Virus record (IMG/VR): IMGVR_UViG_3300043446_001490
Coordinates: 1 to 34,640 of that record
From: a virus
Reading direction: 5' to 3' (one strand)
Length of the DNA: 34,640 bases
Shown: piece after piece, positions 14,231 through 21,279 of the stretch
Layout of the letters: each line of letters opens with the position of its first letter
Numbering within the stretch: position 1 is the stretch's first letter
Notes under the pieces: generated by a model
What the model saw: only the letters and a program-made list of their open reading frames with translations
Told to the model about the DNA's origin: nothing
Databases searched by the model: none
Program-made: the position numbers and the translations under genes

Positions 14231-14460
14231 GTGGCGACCACAACATGTTTCAAAAAGCCACATCCTATCTATCTGGCGAGGCTTTCTGGCGCACCGCTGA
14301 AGATCAGGAGCCGCCGCTTGGCGTGAAGATGCTACTGCTAAACCCTAGTGGCGTCTGCGTCATCGGGACTTGGGACGATTGGGCGGTGGCCTGGGCGCCG
14401 TTGCCCAAGGTACCCGCGCATATCAAACAAATTTTATTGGAGAAAAGCACATGGCTATAG
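14227..14460 (+). CDS. Small protein, 77 aa, DUF551-like
   Basis: Starts MSGDHNMFQKATSYL, with an ATGA overlap on the helicase stop. The segment FWRTAEDQEPPLGVKMLL, then GTWDDWAVAWAPLP, has the W-x-PP-G and W-PLP pattern of the DUF551 family of small phage proteins, whose role is unknown. The assignment comes from motif memory. Confidence 0.65.
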   Translation: MSGDHNMFQKATSYLSGEAFWRTAEDQEPPLGVKMLLLNPSGVCVIGTWDDWAVAWAPLPKVPAHIKQILLEKSTWL

Positions 14461-14762
14461 GTATAGTGCGGCTGAGAAAAGAATCAGCCGTTGATCGGAA
14501 ACAAGCATGTCTAAAGTATTTGCAGCAACGCTCAACACCGATCACGGCGATTGAGTTAGCCTCTAAACTTAAGATGTCATCAAAGACCATCCATAATTCA
14601 CTGTGGCCTTTGCTGGACGAAGGCAAGATCATACGCAAGCGCGTCAAACGGCAGTCATCTGTATCAAAGCGATCAGGCTGGGCCTATGGCTACACCGCGA
14701 CCGAGATAACGCCGCCTACGCGCAATAAGAAAATCTCTTGGCACAACCCCTTCTCGTTATGA
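14451..14762 (+). CDS. Winged-helix DNA-binding protein candidate, 103 aa
   Basis: Starts MAIGIVRLRKESAVDR with GGAGAAAAGCAC upstream; it overlaps the previous gene by ten bases. Residues about 20-62 read as a helix-turn-helix followed by a wing: CLKYLQQRSTPITAIELASK, then LKMSSKTIHNSLWPLLDEGK and IIRKRVKR. The tail is basic. It is the only obvious transcription-regulator candidate in the window and might act on the operator at 12632-12650 or on the TTGGCAA array (inference). Confidence 0.7.
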   Translation: MAIGIVRLRKESAVDRKQACLKYLQQRSTPITAIELASKLKMSSKTIHNSLWPLLDEGKIIRKRVKRQSSVSKRSGWAYGYTATEITPPTRNKKISWHNPFSL

Positions 14763-14959
14763 TTAGCGACGATGAATTAATTGGCATGATCCGCAACGCC
14801 GCTACCGAGCAGTTGCCGATCGCCGTGATGACCGTCAAGGAGATGCGCCAGTTCGCGCAAAAGGTGGCGATGGATTGCATACTGATCGCCGCCATCCCCA
14901 ACATGACGCCTAAAGACATCATGCGAGTGATTAAGGACCGCTATGACCTCCCGACTTAG
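14759..14959 (+). CDS. Hypothetical protein, 66 aa
   Basis: Starts MISDDELIGMIRNAATEQLP, overlapping the previous stop as ATGA. It seems to be all helix: residues 1-15, 25-50 (VKEMRQFAQKVAMDCILIAA) and 53-62. The NMTPKDIMRVIKDR end resembles a helix-turn element. No family recognised; read as part of the same polycistronic unit. Confidence 0.65.
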   Translation: MISDDELIGMIRNAATEQLPIAVMTVKEMRQFAQKVAMDCILIAAIPNMTPKDIMRVIKDRYDLPT

Positions 14960-15155
14960 TTTATGGCAGACTAAACTTAAAGCCGCTAAAGCCGAGCAGC
15001 ATCAGCACGAGAAGATGTTGCGGCAGCAGTACCGCGCACTTGAGCGCATACAAAAGCAGATTACCGAACTGGAGAACAAAATTGAGTATGAACTGGCGAA
15101 AGCTCAACAAAGAACTGGCGCTTATGACCGAGGATCAGGTGTTGAGTTTGCTTAA
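14943..15155 (+). CDS. Hypothetical coiled-coil protein, 70 aa
   Basis: Starts MTSRLSLWQTKLKAAKAEQH, overlapping the previous gene by 17 bases. From residue 8 to 55 it is a highly charged helix with heptad spacing (LRQQYRALERIQKQITELEN), so a coiled-coil dimer is likely. The short tail GAYDRGSGVEFA is not helical. Function unknown. Confidence 0.65.
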   Translation: MTSRLSLWQTKLKAAKAEQHQHEKMLRQQYRALERIQKQITELENKIEYELAKAQQRTGAYDRGSGVEFA

Positions 15156-15273
15156 TGAGGAGCGAGCAGGCGCCAGGCGCATCTCGATACTAGAGCGGCT
15201 GCACCAGCGCTACACGGCGCTGCGTACGGCACGCGAGCGGATGGAGTTGCTGAGAGAAGCAAGGGCGCTCTAG
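15088..15273 (+). CDS. Hypothetical helical protein, 61 aa
   Basis: Starts MNWRKLNKELALMTEDQVLS at 15088; an upstream in-frame start would extend it inside the coiled-coil gene without a ribosome-binding site. Residues 14-58 form a long charged helix (ERAGARRISILERLHQRYTA). Similar short proteins recur in phages as I remember, with no known role. It overlaps the previous gene by 68 bases, and its stop shares the CTAG with the convergent lysis gene. Confidence 0.6.
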   Translation: MNWRKLNKELALMTEDQVLSLLNEERAGARRISILERLHQRYTALRTARERMELLREARAL

Positions 15274-15635
15274 CGTTTCTTTGAGTAGAACAGCGTCCGG
15301 TCGCCAAAGAGATAGAACCCTACGGCGGCTGCGAAGTTATCAACCGACTCTGATGACTGACCGTTGAGCTTAAGCGTCGCCCACGTCGTAAGGACAATGA
15401 GTGCCACGCCTGGTCGCATCAGCCGTACGATCGCCTCGACCCACGGGTAGGACGGGTTAGCACCACCGGCATCGTTCATCGCCTTGAACATGTTAAGGTC
15501 TAGTTCGCGCATCCGCACGTACTCGGCGATGTTGGTGGGTTTGTAACCGTCTGTCTGTATAAACCGACCGATCAAGGACTTACCAAGATCGACTGCCAGT
15601 GGGCCAAACGCGGCGAGGATCGTTAGCGGGTCCAT
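15270..15635 (-). CDS. Holin-like membrane protein, 121 aa
   Basis: Starts MDPLTILAAFGPLAVDLGKS; the ATG overlaps the endolysin stop as TAATG. It has an N-terminal hydrophobic helix (4-17), a central span RPGVALIVLTTWATLKL (74-90) and a C-terminal segment FAAAVGFYLFGDRTLFYSK (101-119). This pattern and the FG-R end resemble the three-span holin family found in phages and gene transfer agents. It would permeabilise the membrane to let the endolysin reach the wall. Confidence 0.7.
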   Translation of the reverse strand: MDPLTILAAFGPLAVDLGKSLIGRFIQTDGYKPTNIAEYVRMRELDLNMFKAMNDAGGANPSYPWVEAIVRLMRPGVALIVLTTWATLKLNGQSSESVDNFAAAVGFYLFGDRTLFYSKKR

Positions 15636-16015
15636 TACGGGTAGTACCTGCGGTCTAACTCGAAGTGCGGGCCGTCCTTGAACGTGCGCCAATCGCCGCC
15701 CCACACGATAGCGACGCCTAACTCATTCGCTGCGGCTTTCATGGCGTTGGCGATCTTATGGTACAAAGGCCAAGACCAATCAACTTGATTGTCTACCCAT
15801 GCACCAAGATCAACGGCGTGGCCTGTGATGTGACGGCTGTTAAGCGTTTGACTTGCGCCTGATGCTACTAAAGTCTGTTGACGCTCAGGCGAGCGTAAGC
15901 CCTCAAGCACCGTAAAGTCTACGGGCGACAGATCAATCGCGCGCTCGACAACCTTGACAAGATCGGGATGAACGCCTTGCAGACGTTCGATCGATCGTTT
16001 GCCTAGCTTAAACAC
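15635..16015 (-). CDS. Endolysin, M15-family peptidase
   Basis: 126 residues, the whole protein being one catalytic domain without a signal peptide. It is a zinc peptidase of the M15 family, like the L-alanyl-D-glutamate endopeptidase of phage T5, and cleaves the peptide stems of the cell wall. The zinc motif SRHITGHAVD (60-69) gives H62 and D69, and DGPHFEL gives H117, the third ligand. Residue VLEGLRSPERQQTLV matches the substrate-side region. Export depends on the holin. The start overlaps the preceding gene by eight bases. Confidence 0.93.
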   Translation of the reverse strand: MFKLGKRSIERLQGVHPDLVKVVERAIDLSPVDFTVLEGLRSPERQQTLVASGASQTLNSRHITGHAVDLGAWVDNQVDWSWPLYHKIANAMKAAANELGVAIVWGGDWRTFKDGPHFELDRRYYP

Positions 16016-16226
16016 CTAACAGCTTCTTAAAAAAAATAGCAGCAGCGCCAGGACCAAGGAGCACGGCCACCATGACGGCGTACATCAGGTACTCAAGTTT
16101 CTTCATCTTTTGCGAACCGTCATCAAATCGCTCTTCAACGCGACTGAACGATTGCTCGATAGACTTATAACGCTCTGCGCACACGGCCTCGTGAACAGAC
16201 AAACGCGTTTCCACTTCTTGCTCCAT
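16008..16226 (-). CDS. Coiled-coil plus one membrane span, lysis-associated protein (72 aa)
   Basis: Reads MEQEVETRLSVHEAVCAERY, then an amphipathic helix with SFSRVEERFDDGSQKMKKL, and a membrane span LMYAVMVAVLLGPGAAAIFF (47-66) ending in KK. This layout resembles XhlA-type holin accessory proteins. ATG 16226 is chosen because GGGTGA lies eight bases before it; a GTG four codons earlier is the other option. It lies directly before the endolysin, so a role in lysis is likely. Confidence 0.75.
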   Translation of the reverse strand: MEQEVETRLSVHEAVCAERYKSIEQSFSRVEERFDDGSQKMKKLEYLMYAVMVAVLLGPGAAAIFFKKLLGV

Positions 16227-16241
16227 GATGTTTTTCACCCG

Positions 16242-18455
16242 TTAATCAATTAACGCATTTTCGCTAGGCTCAGATGCTAACGCATTGATCGATGTTGTGG
16301 TTGCGCCGCTTCGCATAAATTCAGCAGCACGCTGTGCAGCCCTACCTTTAAACGACGAAGGGTTGCTAATGATACGCAGTACGTTACTGCGCTCTTGCGC
16401 GGGTAATTTCTCAAGTAAATTCTTAGCGGTCTGAGGCGACTGCATAGCCTCACCTAAGATTTTCATGGTCTTAGAACCTACTGCTTTTTCTAATTCACCA
16501 ATAGTCTTGTTAGTTGCTGTAGCCCAGAAATTAAGTAATGACGGTAGACGAAACTTAGATGTGTTTTCCCCTAATAAAGTCACCAGCGCTTTTTGGCCGT
16601 CTGACGCCTGTTTGCTAGCAGCAAGTTCATTGATGCGCTTAGACGCTAGCGACTGCAACGTCGAGATCGTGTTTTCGCTTAGTTCAGTGGCGATGTTGTA
16701 GTTGCCTGGGCCAAGAAATTTTTCCACCACATCAGGCGCTTCGTTTTGCACCAAGCGCACAAACGCGTCCTTATCTGTTTTCCATAGCCTAGCGGCTTCG
16801 CCGGTCAGCTTAGTCTCAGCAATTTTTTGCATACCTTTAGAAAACTCATCAAGGTACTCACGGTAGCCTTTGCCGCCCGCCGCTTCAATTGCGCTAATCA
16901 ATGTGGGTTTTAATTCTGACGTTACTTTAGCTGCTAAGTTGCGCTGCGTCGTAGCGTCTACGCCTGGGCGCAATTGTTGCACCGCAGCGTTAATCGAGTT
17001 TTTACGAATAGCATCTAACGCTCTAGCGTCGATGATGCCGCCATTCTTAGTCCATTGAGCAATATCGTTAGCGACGTTCTTAGCCGCGCCACTAAGCAGA
17101 TCATTACCTGCAAACTCAGGATTGTTTAACACACCGCGAATCTGGCTTACTATCTCGTCACCCTTAAGTGGTTTGATGCCCGCCTGCCGTAAACTGTCCG
17201 CAGCCGACTGAGCAAATCTCGCGCCTTGACCTAAATCAAGCGACGCTTCCGCTGCTTTCGACGCCCACTCATCAGACATTTGCGCTAACTTGCCAGGGTA
17301 TGTAAACGTAGCCGCCCAAGTGTTTGAGTAACCAGGTTGCACCTTAGCGGGAGCAAAACGTGAGCCTGCGGGGATGCCTGCTTTAATCTCTTGTAGTCGC
17401 GCTGCTGCTGCCGCATGATCACCAAGATCAATCAGTCGGCGCACCTCTTGCACCTTAGCCGCCGCCTCAGCGCTTAACTTACCAGCCTCGGCCTCGTACT
17501 GCGCAACCTGCTGACCAAGATTGGCACGGTTTAACGCCGCTTGACGCGCAGGGCTTGTAATGTCACGTAGCGTCTGCTTCATCACATCAGTGGTAGCGCG
17601 GACGTCTGTTGCTGTCATACCACCGGCGAGTTTGGCTAATTCATTAACGCCTTCATCATGGCTCATCGTGGCAAATTTATTCAGGTACTGAGCGCCTGAT
17701 GGACTTTTCTCTAATGCGTTACGTACAAACGCTTGCCACGTTGGGTTTTGAATCTTCGCCGTTACCTCAGCCACACTAGCGTTAGGCGGCGCATTGCGAA
17801 GAATACTTAAAGTCTGCTCAAGATCGTTACCTAGCGATGCGCGTGCTAAGGATGCAGCTTTGTTTTGCGCTACGTTTTTAAAGTCAACAAACTTACCAAT
17901 AGTCTTACTAAGTAACGGCGCAACCACACGCCCGCCCGCTTCGTAAGTGGCGCCTTCAAGCACGTTTTGTATCGGCGTTGTTATGGCGGCTTCGCTTTGA
18001 CGTGGCTGCTTGCCACCAAGATAAACGTCGCCTAACTCAAGCGCTTCTTTAGCTATACCATAACCTAAACCAGCGCCAGCAACGCCGCCCGTAGCGACAC
18101 CAATCGGACCCGCAGGCAGCGCAGCCGCGCCGCCAAGCAACGCGCCTCCTGCCGAACCGAGCGCTTCTATGGTCGGCGCAACGTAAGGGCGAATGTTTTG
18201 GTACATCTGCTGCCCAGGCGTTAACTGTTGCCGTGGTGCCGTAGGCATACCTTCACTGCGAGGCTCAAGTCTAGCTGGCGCAGCAGGCTCAGGTGCCGCA
18301 ACAGCAGGTGCAGCAGGTTTTAGCCCAACTTTGGCGTCAAAGTCTGCGCGGGGCATGTCTGAATAAAACTTTTTATAAAGCGCATCCGCTAGCGCTTCGT
18401 CAGACATGTCTGAATATTGGGGATACTTAGCGCGGACTTCAGCAATCGTAGCCAT
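16242..18455 (-). CDS. Internal ejection protein, gp16-like position (737 aa)
   Basis: Packed inside the head and ejected ahead of DNA in P22-like phages. The N-terminal RAKYPQYSDMSDEALADAL and KKFYSDMPRADFD block is typical of phage ejection proteins. A Pro/Ala-rich linker follows (47-63), then a glycine-zipper hydrophobic stretch at 100-134 (GSAGGALLGGAAALPAGPIG) that could insert in membranes. The remainder is long helices rich in Ala, Glu and Lys. No lytic transglycosylase motif is visible. Order after gp7-like and gp20-like genes supports the call. Confidence 0.8.
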   Translation of the reverse strand: MATIAEVRAKYPQYSDMSDEALADALYKKFYSDMPRADFDAKVGLKPAAPAVAAPEPAAPARLEPRSEGMPTAPRQQLTPGQQMYQNIRPYVAPTIEALGSAGGALLGGAAALPAGPIGVATGGVAGAGLGYGIAKEALELGDVYLGGKQPRQSEAAITTPIQNVLEGATYEAGGRVVAPLLSKTIGKFVDFKNVAQNKAASLARASLGNDLEQTLSILRNAPPNASVAEVTAKIQNPTWQAFVRNALEKSPSGAQYLNKFATMSHDEGVNELAKLAGGMTATDVRATTDVMKQTLRDITSPARQAALNRANLGQQVAQYEAEAGKLSAEAAAKVQEVRRLIDLGDHAAAAARLQEIKAGIPAGSRFAPAKVQPGYSNTWAATFTYPGKLAQMSDEWASKAAEASLDLGQGARFAQSAADSLRQAGIKPLKGDEIVSQIRGVLNNPEFAGNDLLSGAAKNVANDIAQWTKNGGIIDARALDAIRKNSINAAVQQLRPGVDATTQRNLAAKVTSELKPTLISAIEAAGGKGYREYLDEFSKGMQKIAETKLTGEAARLWKTDKDAFVRLVQNEAPDVVEKFLGPGNYNIATELSENTISTLQSLASKRINELAASKQASDGQKALVTLLGENTSKFRLPSLLNFWATATNKTIGELEKAVGSKTMKILGEAMQSPQTAKNLLEKLPAQERSNVLRIISNPSSFKGRAAQRAAEFMRSGATTTSINALASEPSENALID

Positions 18456-19894
18456 TAGCGAATACCTAATGGGTCGTCTTTAGCGCCTTTGCTGCTTTTA
18501 GGTGCTGAGGAAGGTCGTGCAGGGGTAGGCGCGACGCTTGGCGCAGCGCTTGGTGCTGGCGTTTCATCCTTCTTAGTATTGTTAGCAATGAATCGTCTCA
18601 TGTTGCTAAGAATAGCCCTGTTAGCTTCAATAGACCTTGTTGGGTCAGACAGCGCCTCAAGCCAAGACCTAAATTCAACGTTAGAGTTAAGCTGTTGCGC
18701 GGACATACCAGTAGCATTTTTAACCGCGTTTAGCAACTGATTTCTTGAACTTTGAATAATGTCGCGCTGCGTCTGCGCTTCAGACCCTACCACGCGGCCA
18801 GCTACTTGACCAACGCCTGTACCCGCAACATACGACAACGCATTAGTTATAGCGCTGCGCCGCTGACTCGGTACAGCTTTCATTCTATCTAAGTCGTTGT
18901 ACGCTGTCTCTAGTGTGTCGAGTATGTCGCCTGCTTGCTGTTGCCCTTCTTCGCGTTTGTTTGCCGCAGCAGTTGCCGCAGGTGTTTTTCCTGCTAGACC
19001 TATAACGCCAACCGATCCTACACCACCACCCCCATATTGACGCGCATCAATCGTAATCATTTGATTGGGGTTAGTGGGGTCTTGAATAGTTGTAAGCGTC
19101 GGTGCGGGCGGTTCTTTAGGTTCTCTTCCTGGCCCCAAACCTAATACTTGTACTGCCGCAGGAGAAAACGGCGTTTGACCCACAGCTTGATCGCGAGGTA
19201 CAAGTGTAGGTCTGCCATTTTGTAGCACAGGAACTAATGGGGCTGGTTGTTGAGGTGGTCGTTGCGCGCCTTGAAACGCTTGATAACCTTCAGGTGTGGC
19301 TGGATAGCCAAGCGATGTCATCGTACGAATAGTCTCAGGCGGCAGCGTAGCGCGGAAGTCGTTTTCAATCTGTTTCAATATCAACTGAGCTTCAGCTTTA
19401 GCGGCTGGTGTATTGATGTTAGACACCATTCTGTAGCGGCGTTGTAATTCTTGGCTTGAAGGTGTTGGTGTTGCTAAGGCGTTAGTAGGCGCGGCCGCAG
19501 GTGTCGGTGCAGGTGTTAATGCGTTAGCAGGCGCTGGAGCAGGCGCTGGAGCAGTCGCAGGTGCTAATGCGTTAGTTGGTGCGTTTTCAGTTTGTCTTAA
19601 GTATTGATTAAACTGATCTTGATTGTCTAATCGTTCTAAGATAGATACGGCTGTTTTTACAAATTCAGGCCGACCCGTTTTAAACATCGCTTGCGCGGCG
19701 GCTCTTAAATCAGTTGGGCCACCTTTAGACGCAATAGTTGATTGAATCTGCGCCAACGCCTCACGCTCTTTAATTATTTCTTCCATCTTAAGCGCGTTAA
19801 ACTGCGCAGCAGACGCCTTGCTGTATTGGTCCAACGGGTCTTGCAGTTGGACGCCCTTGTACGACAGGGCGATGTTCGGGTCAACGAGGGCCAT
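18455..19894 (-). CDS. Internal ejection protein, gp20-like position (479 aa)
   Basis: Starts MALVDPNIALSYKGVQLQDP, followed by a long helical part to about residue 105. It then has a low-complexity linker of Ala-Pro repeats (NALAPATAPAPAPAPA, NALTPAPTPAAAPT; roughly 109-145). A further Pro-rich region and a helical C-terminus end in a Ser/Pro/Lys tail. P22 gp20 is 471 residues, so length and position both fit. Little direct homology can be claimed by eye. Confidence 0.75.
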   Translation of the reverse strand: MALVDPNIALSYKGVQLQDPLDQYSKASAAQFNALKMEEIIKEREALAQIQSTIASKGGPTDLRAAAQAMFKTGRPEFVKTAVSILERLDNQDQFNQYLRQTENAPTNALAPATAPAPAPAPANALTPAPTPAAAPTNALATPTPSSQELQRRYRMVSNINTPAAKAEAQLILKQIENDFRATLPPETIRTMTSLGYPATPEGYQAFQGAQRPPQQPAPLVPVLQNGRPTLVPRDQAVGQTPFSPAAVQVLGLGPGREPKEPPAPTLTTIQDPTNPNQMITIDARQYGGGGVGSVGVIGLAGKTPAATAAANKREEGQQQAGDILDTLETAYNDLDRMKAVPSQRRSAITNALSYVAGTGVGQVAGRVVGSEAQTQRDIIQSSRNQLLNAVKNATGMSAQQLNSNVEFRSWLEALSDPTRSIEANRAILSNMRRFIANNTKKDETPAPSAAPSVAPTPARPSSAPKSSKGAKDDPLGIR

Positions 19895-19896
19895 GA

Positions 19897-20601
19897 TTAG
19901 CCTCCAAAACCTTGAGAATAATACCCACCTTGATAGATAGGCGCAGGTGTTGCTGCTTCCTGTGGGCGCAAGGCGTTCAGAAAGTTCTGGCCCTGCTGAT
20001 AATTCAAATACGTACCAAGACCTTGTGACAATGCGTTTGCGCCACCTACGTACCCCGACGCCCGCGCTTGGGCAGCAGCGCCCAGCGCTTGACCGACGTT
20101 GCCTGCCATCGTCTGCCCTGCTTGACCTAGTTGGTTGGTCGCCGTCTGGCCTACGCCTGCAAGCGATTGAAGCGGGTTAAGACGAGCGTTACGTTCAGCC
20201 TGATAGCGGTTAAACGCGTTCATATACTCTTGCGACGCTAGACCTTGACCGTACTGTTGCGCGCCTTTTAACATGCCACCTGACAACAAGCCACCTCGCG
20301 CGGCTGCCGAGCGTTCTAAGGCTTTCATGCCTTCTTGCATACGGAACGCATAGCCTGGGTCTTGCTGAAACTGATCCATCCCAAAGGGTGTGTACTCAGT
20401 CGCAAGCGGCGTCAGTTTGTTAAGCGCGGTAATACCTGCTTGGCGCCAAGGCTCTTGCAGTTCAACTTGTCGCTCAAACTGCTGCATCTGCAAGTCAGCA
20501 GCGCGGTTAGCCGCGTCAGCTTGCGTGCTAGCGGCTTTCTTAGACGCGCTTGACCCTATTAAAGAACTCCCGACAACTGCGGCTGCAATCATCCAAGGCA
20601 T
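19897..20601 (-). CDS. DNA-transfer ejection protein, gp7-like (234 aa)
   Basis: Begins MPWMIAAAVVGSSLIGSSAS, a hydrophobic N-terminal segment followed by a long helix (QADAANRAADLQMQQFERQV). The motif RQAGITALNKLTPLA, then RMQEGMKALERSAAARGGLL and SGGMLKGAQQYGQGLASQEY, is widely annotated as DNA transfer protein in podoviruses. P22 gp7 is 229 residues, nearly the same. The C-terminal third is Gly/Ala/Gln-rich. It likely helps form the channel that carries DNA across the envelope. Confidence 0.85.
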   Translation of the reverse strand: MPWMIAAAVVGSSLIGSSASKKAASTQADAANRAADLQMQQFERQVELQEPWRQAGITALNKLTPLATEYTPFGMDQFQQDPGYAFRMQEGMKALERSAAARGGLLSGGMLKGAQQYGQGLASQEYMNAFNRYQAERNARLNPLQSLAGVGQTATNQLGQAGQTMAGNVGQALGAAAQARASGYVGGANALSQGLGTYLNYQQGQNFLNALRPQEAATPAPIYQGGYYSQGFGG

Positions 20602-20602
20602 G

Positions 20603-20944
20603 TCAACTCTCCTTCAGGCACTGAGCCATTTGCTGCGCTTGGGTTTCGTCGCCAGACGCGATCAATACGCCATCAATTTTGTCTTCGTCTGTGCAATCGG
20701 TCGCGTGGACGCAGTACCAAACAACATCTGTCAATGATTTTACGCCGTGGTGCTTATTAGCTTCAATAGTTAAACAAGCAGGCGCGTGTACTTCAGAACG
20801 GACGCCATCAACCATAAGTTCGATTGATCCGCTTGCCAGTATCGACAAATGATCAAACTTATGTTTATGCTGCACGAGCACATACCCTGCGGGTATGCGT
20901 GTCTCTTTAGCGTAAACGCCTGCGCCGAAGTGATGATGAATCAT
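20603..20944 (-). CDS. Cupin-like protein, 113 aa, within the tail module
   Basis: A small beta-barrel protein with H26, H28 and H32 in LVQHKHKFDHLSILASG (cupin motif 1 style) and H65/H66 in IEANKHHGVKSL (motif 2). The segment GSIELMVDGVRSEVHAP has the alternating pattern of cupin strands. Metal binding is plausible; I know no substrate. It overlaps the preceding gene by ATGA and sits between a tail protein and the ejection proteins, so it may be a small virion part or a chaperone rather than an enzyme. Confidence 0.75.
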   Translation of the reverse strand: MIHHHFGAGVYAKETRIPAGYVLVQHKHKFDHLSILASGSIELMVDGVRSEVHAPACLTIEANKHHGVKSLTDVVWYCVHATDCTDEDKIDGVLIASGDETQAQQMAQCLKES

Positions 20945-21276
20945 GTGATCTCACGCCCGCTCAAACGAAGGTTAACGCCGGTGTTGTTGCTGGCAATCGC
21001 TGACACGTAATCGCCCGTGTTAAGAATCTGCCCTACAACCTCAGGCCATATATACGTTTCATTAGATGCTAACGTTCGTTTGGCGACATAGTACGCATCA
21101 CCTACTGACCCACCAGACGCCACGATACTAATCGTAATAACGCGGGATACGGTGTCATAGTTAAACGTAGTAAGTTTATCAATGATCGTTGTCGTGTTAC
21201 TTGGCGCGGTGTATACCGTCGTATTTGCGTTTGGAATAATCTGGCCTTCAGCCAGTGTTTTTGCGGTCACAGTCAT
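20941..21276 (-). CDS. Small beta-rich structural protein, 111 aa
   Basis: Starts MTVTAKTLAEGQIIPNANTT. Strand-rich throughout (TVYTAP, RVITISIVAS, YYVAKRTLA, YIWPEV, DYVSAIASNN, VNLRLSGREIT) with no Cys or membrane span. Proteins like this often accompany tail fibres, as an assembly partner or small virion component; this is inferred from position after the tailspike gene. Starts four bases after the tailspike stop. Confidence 0.65.
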   Translation of the reverse strand: MTVTAKTLAEGQIIPNANTTVYTAPSNTTTIIDKLTTFNYDTVSRVITISIVASGGSVGDAYYVAKRTLASNETYIWPEVVGQILNTGDYVSAIASNNTGVNLRLSGREIT

Positions 21277-21279
21277 TTT

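Noticed and set aside
15636-15704. N-terminal extension of the holin-like protein by 23 residues
   Set aside because: Overlaps the zinc-ligand-coding end of the endolysin; the coupled TAATG start at 15635 begins with a proper hydrophobic helix.
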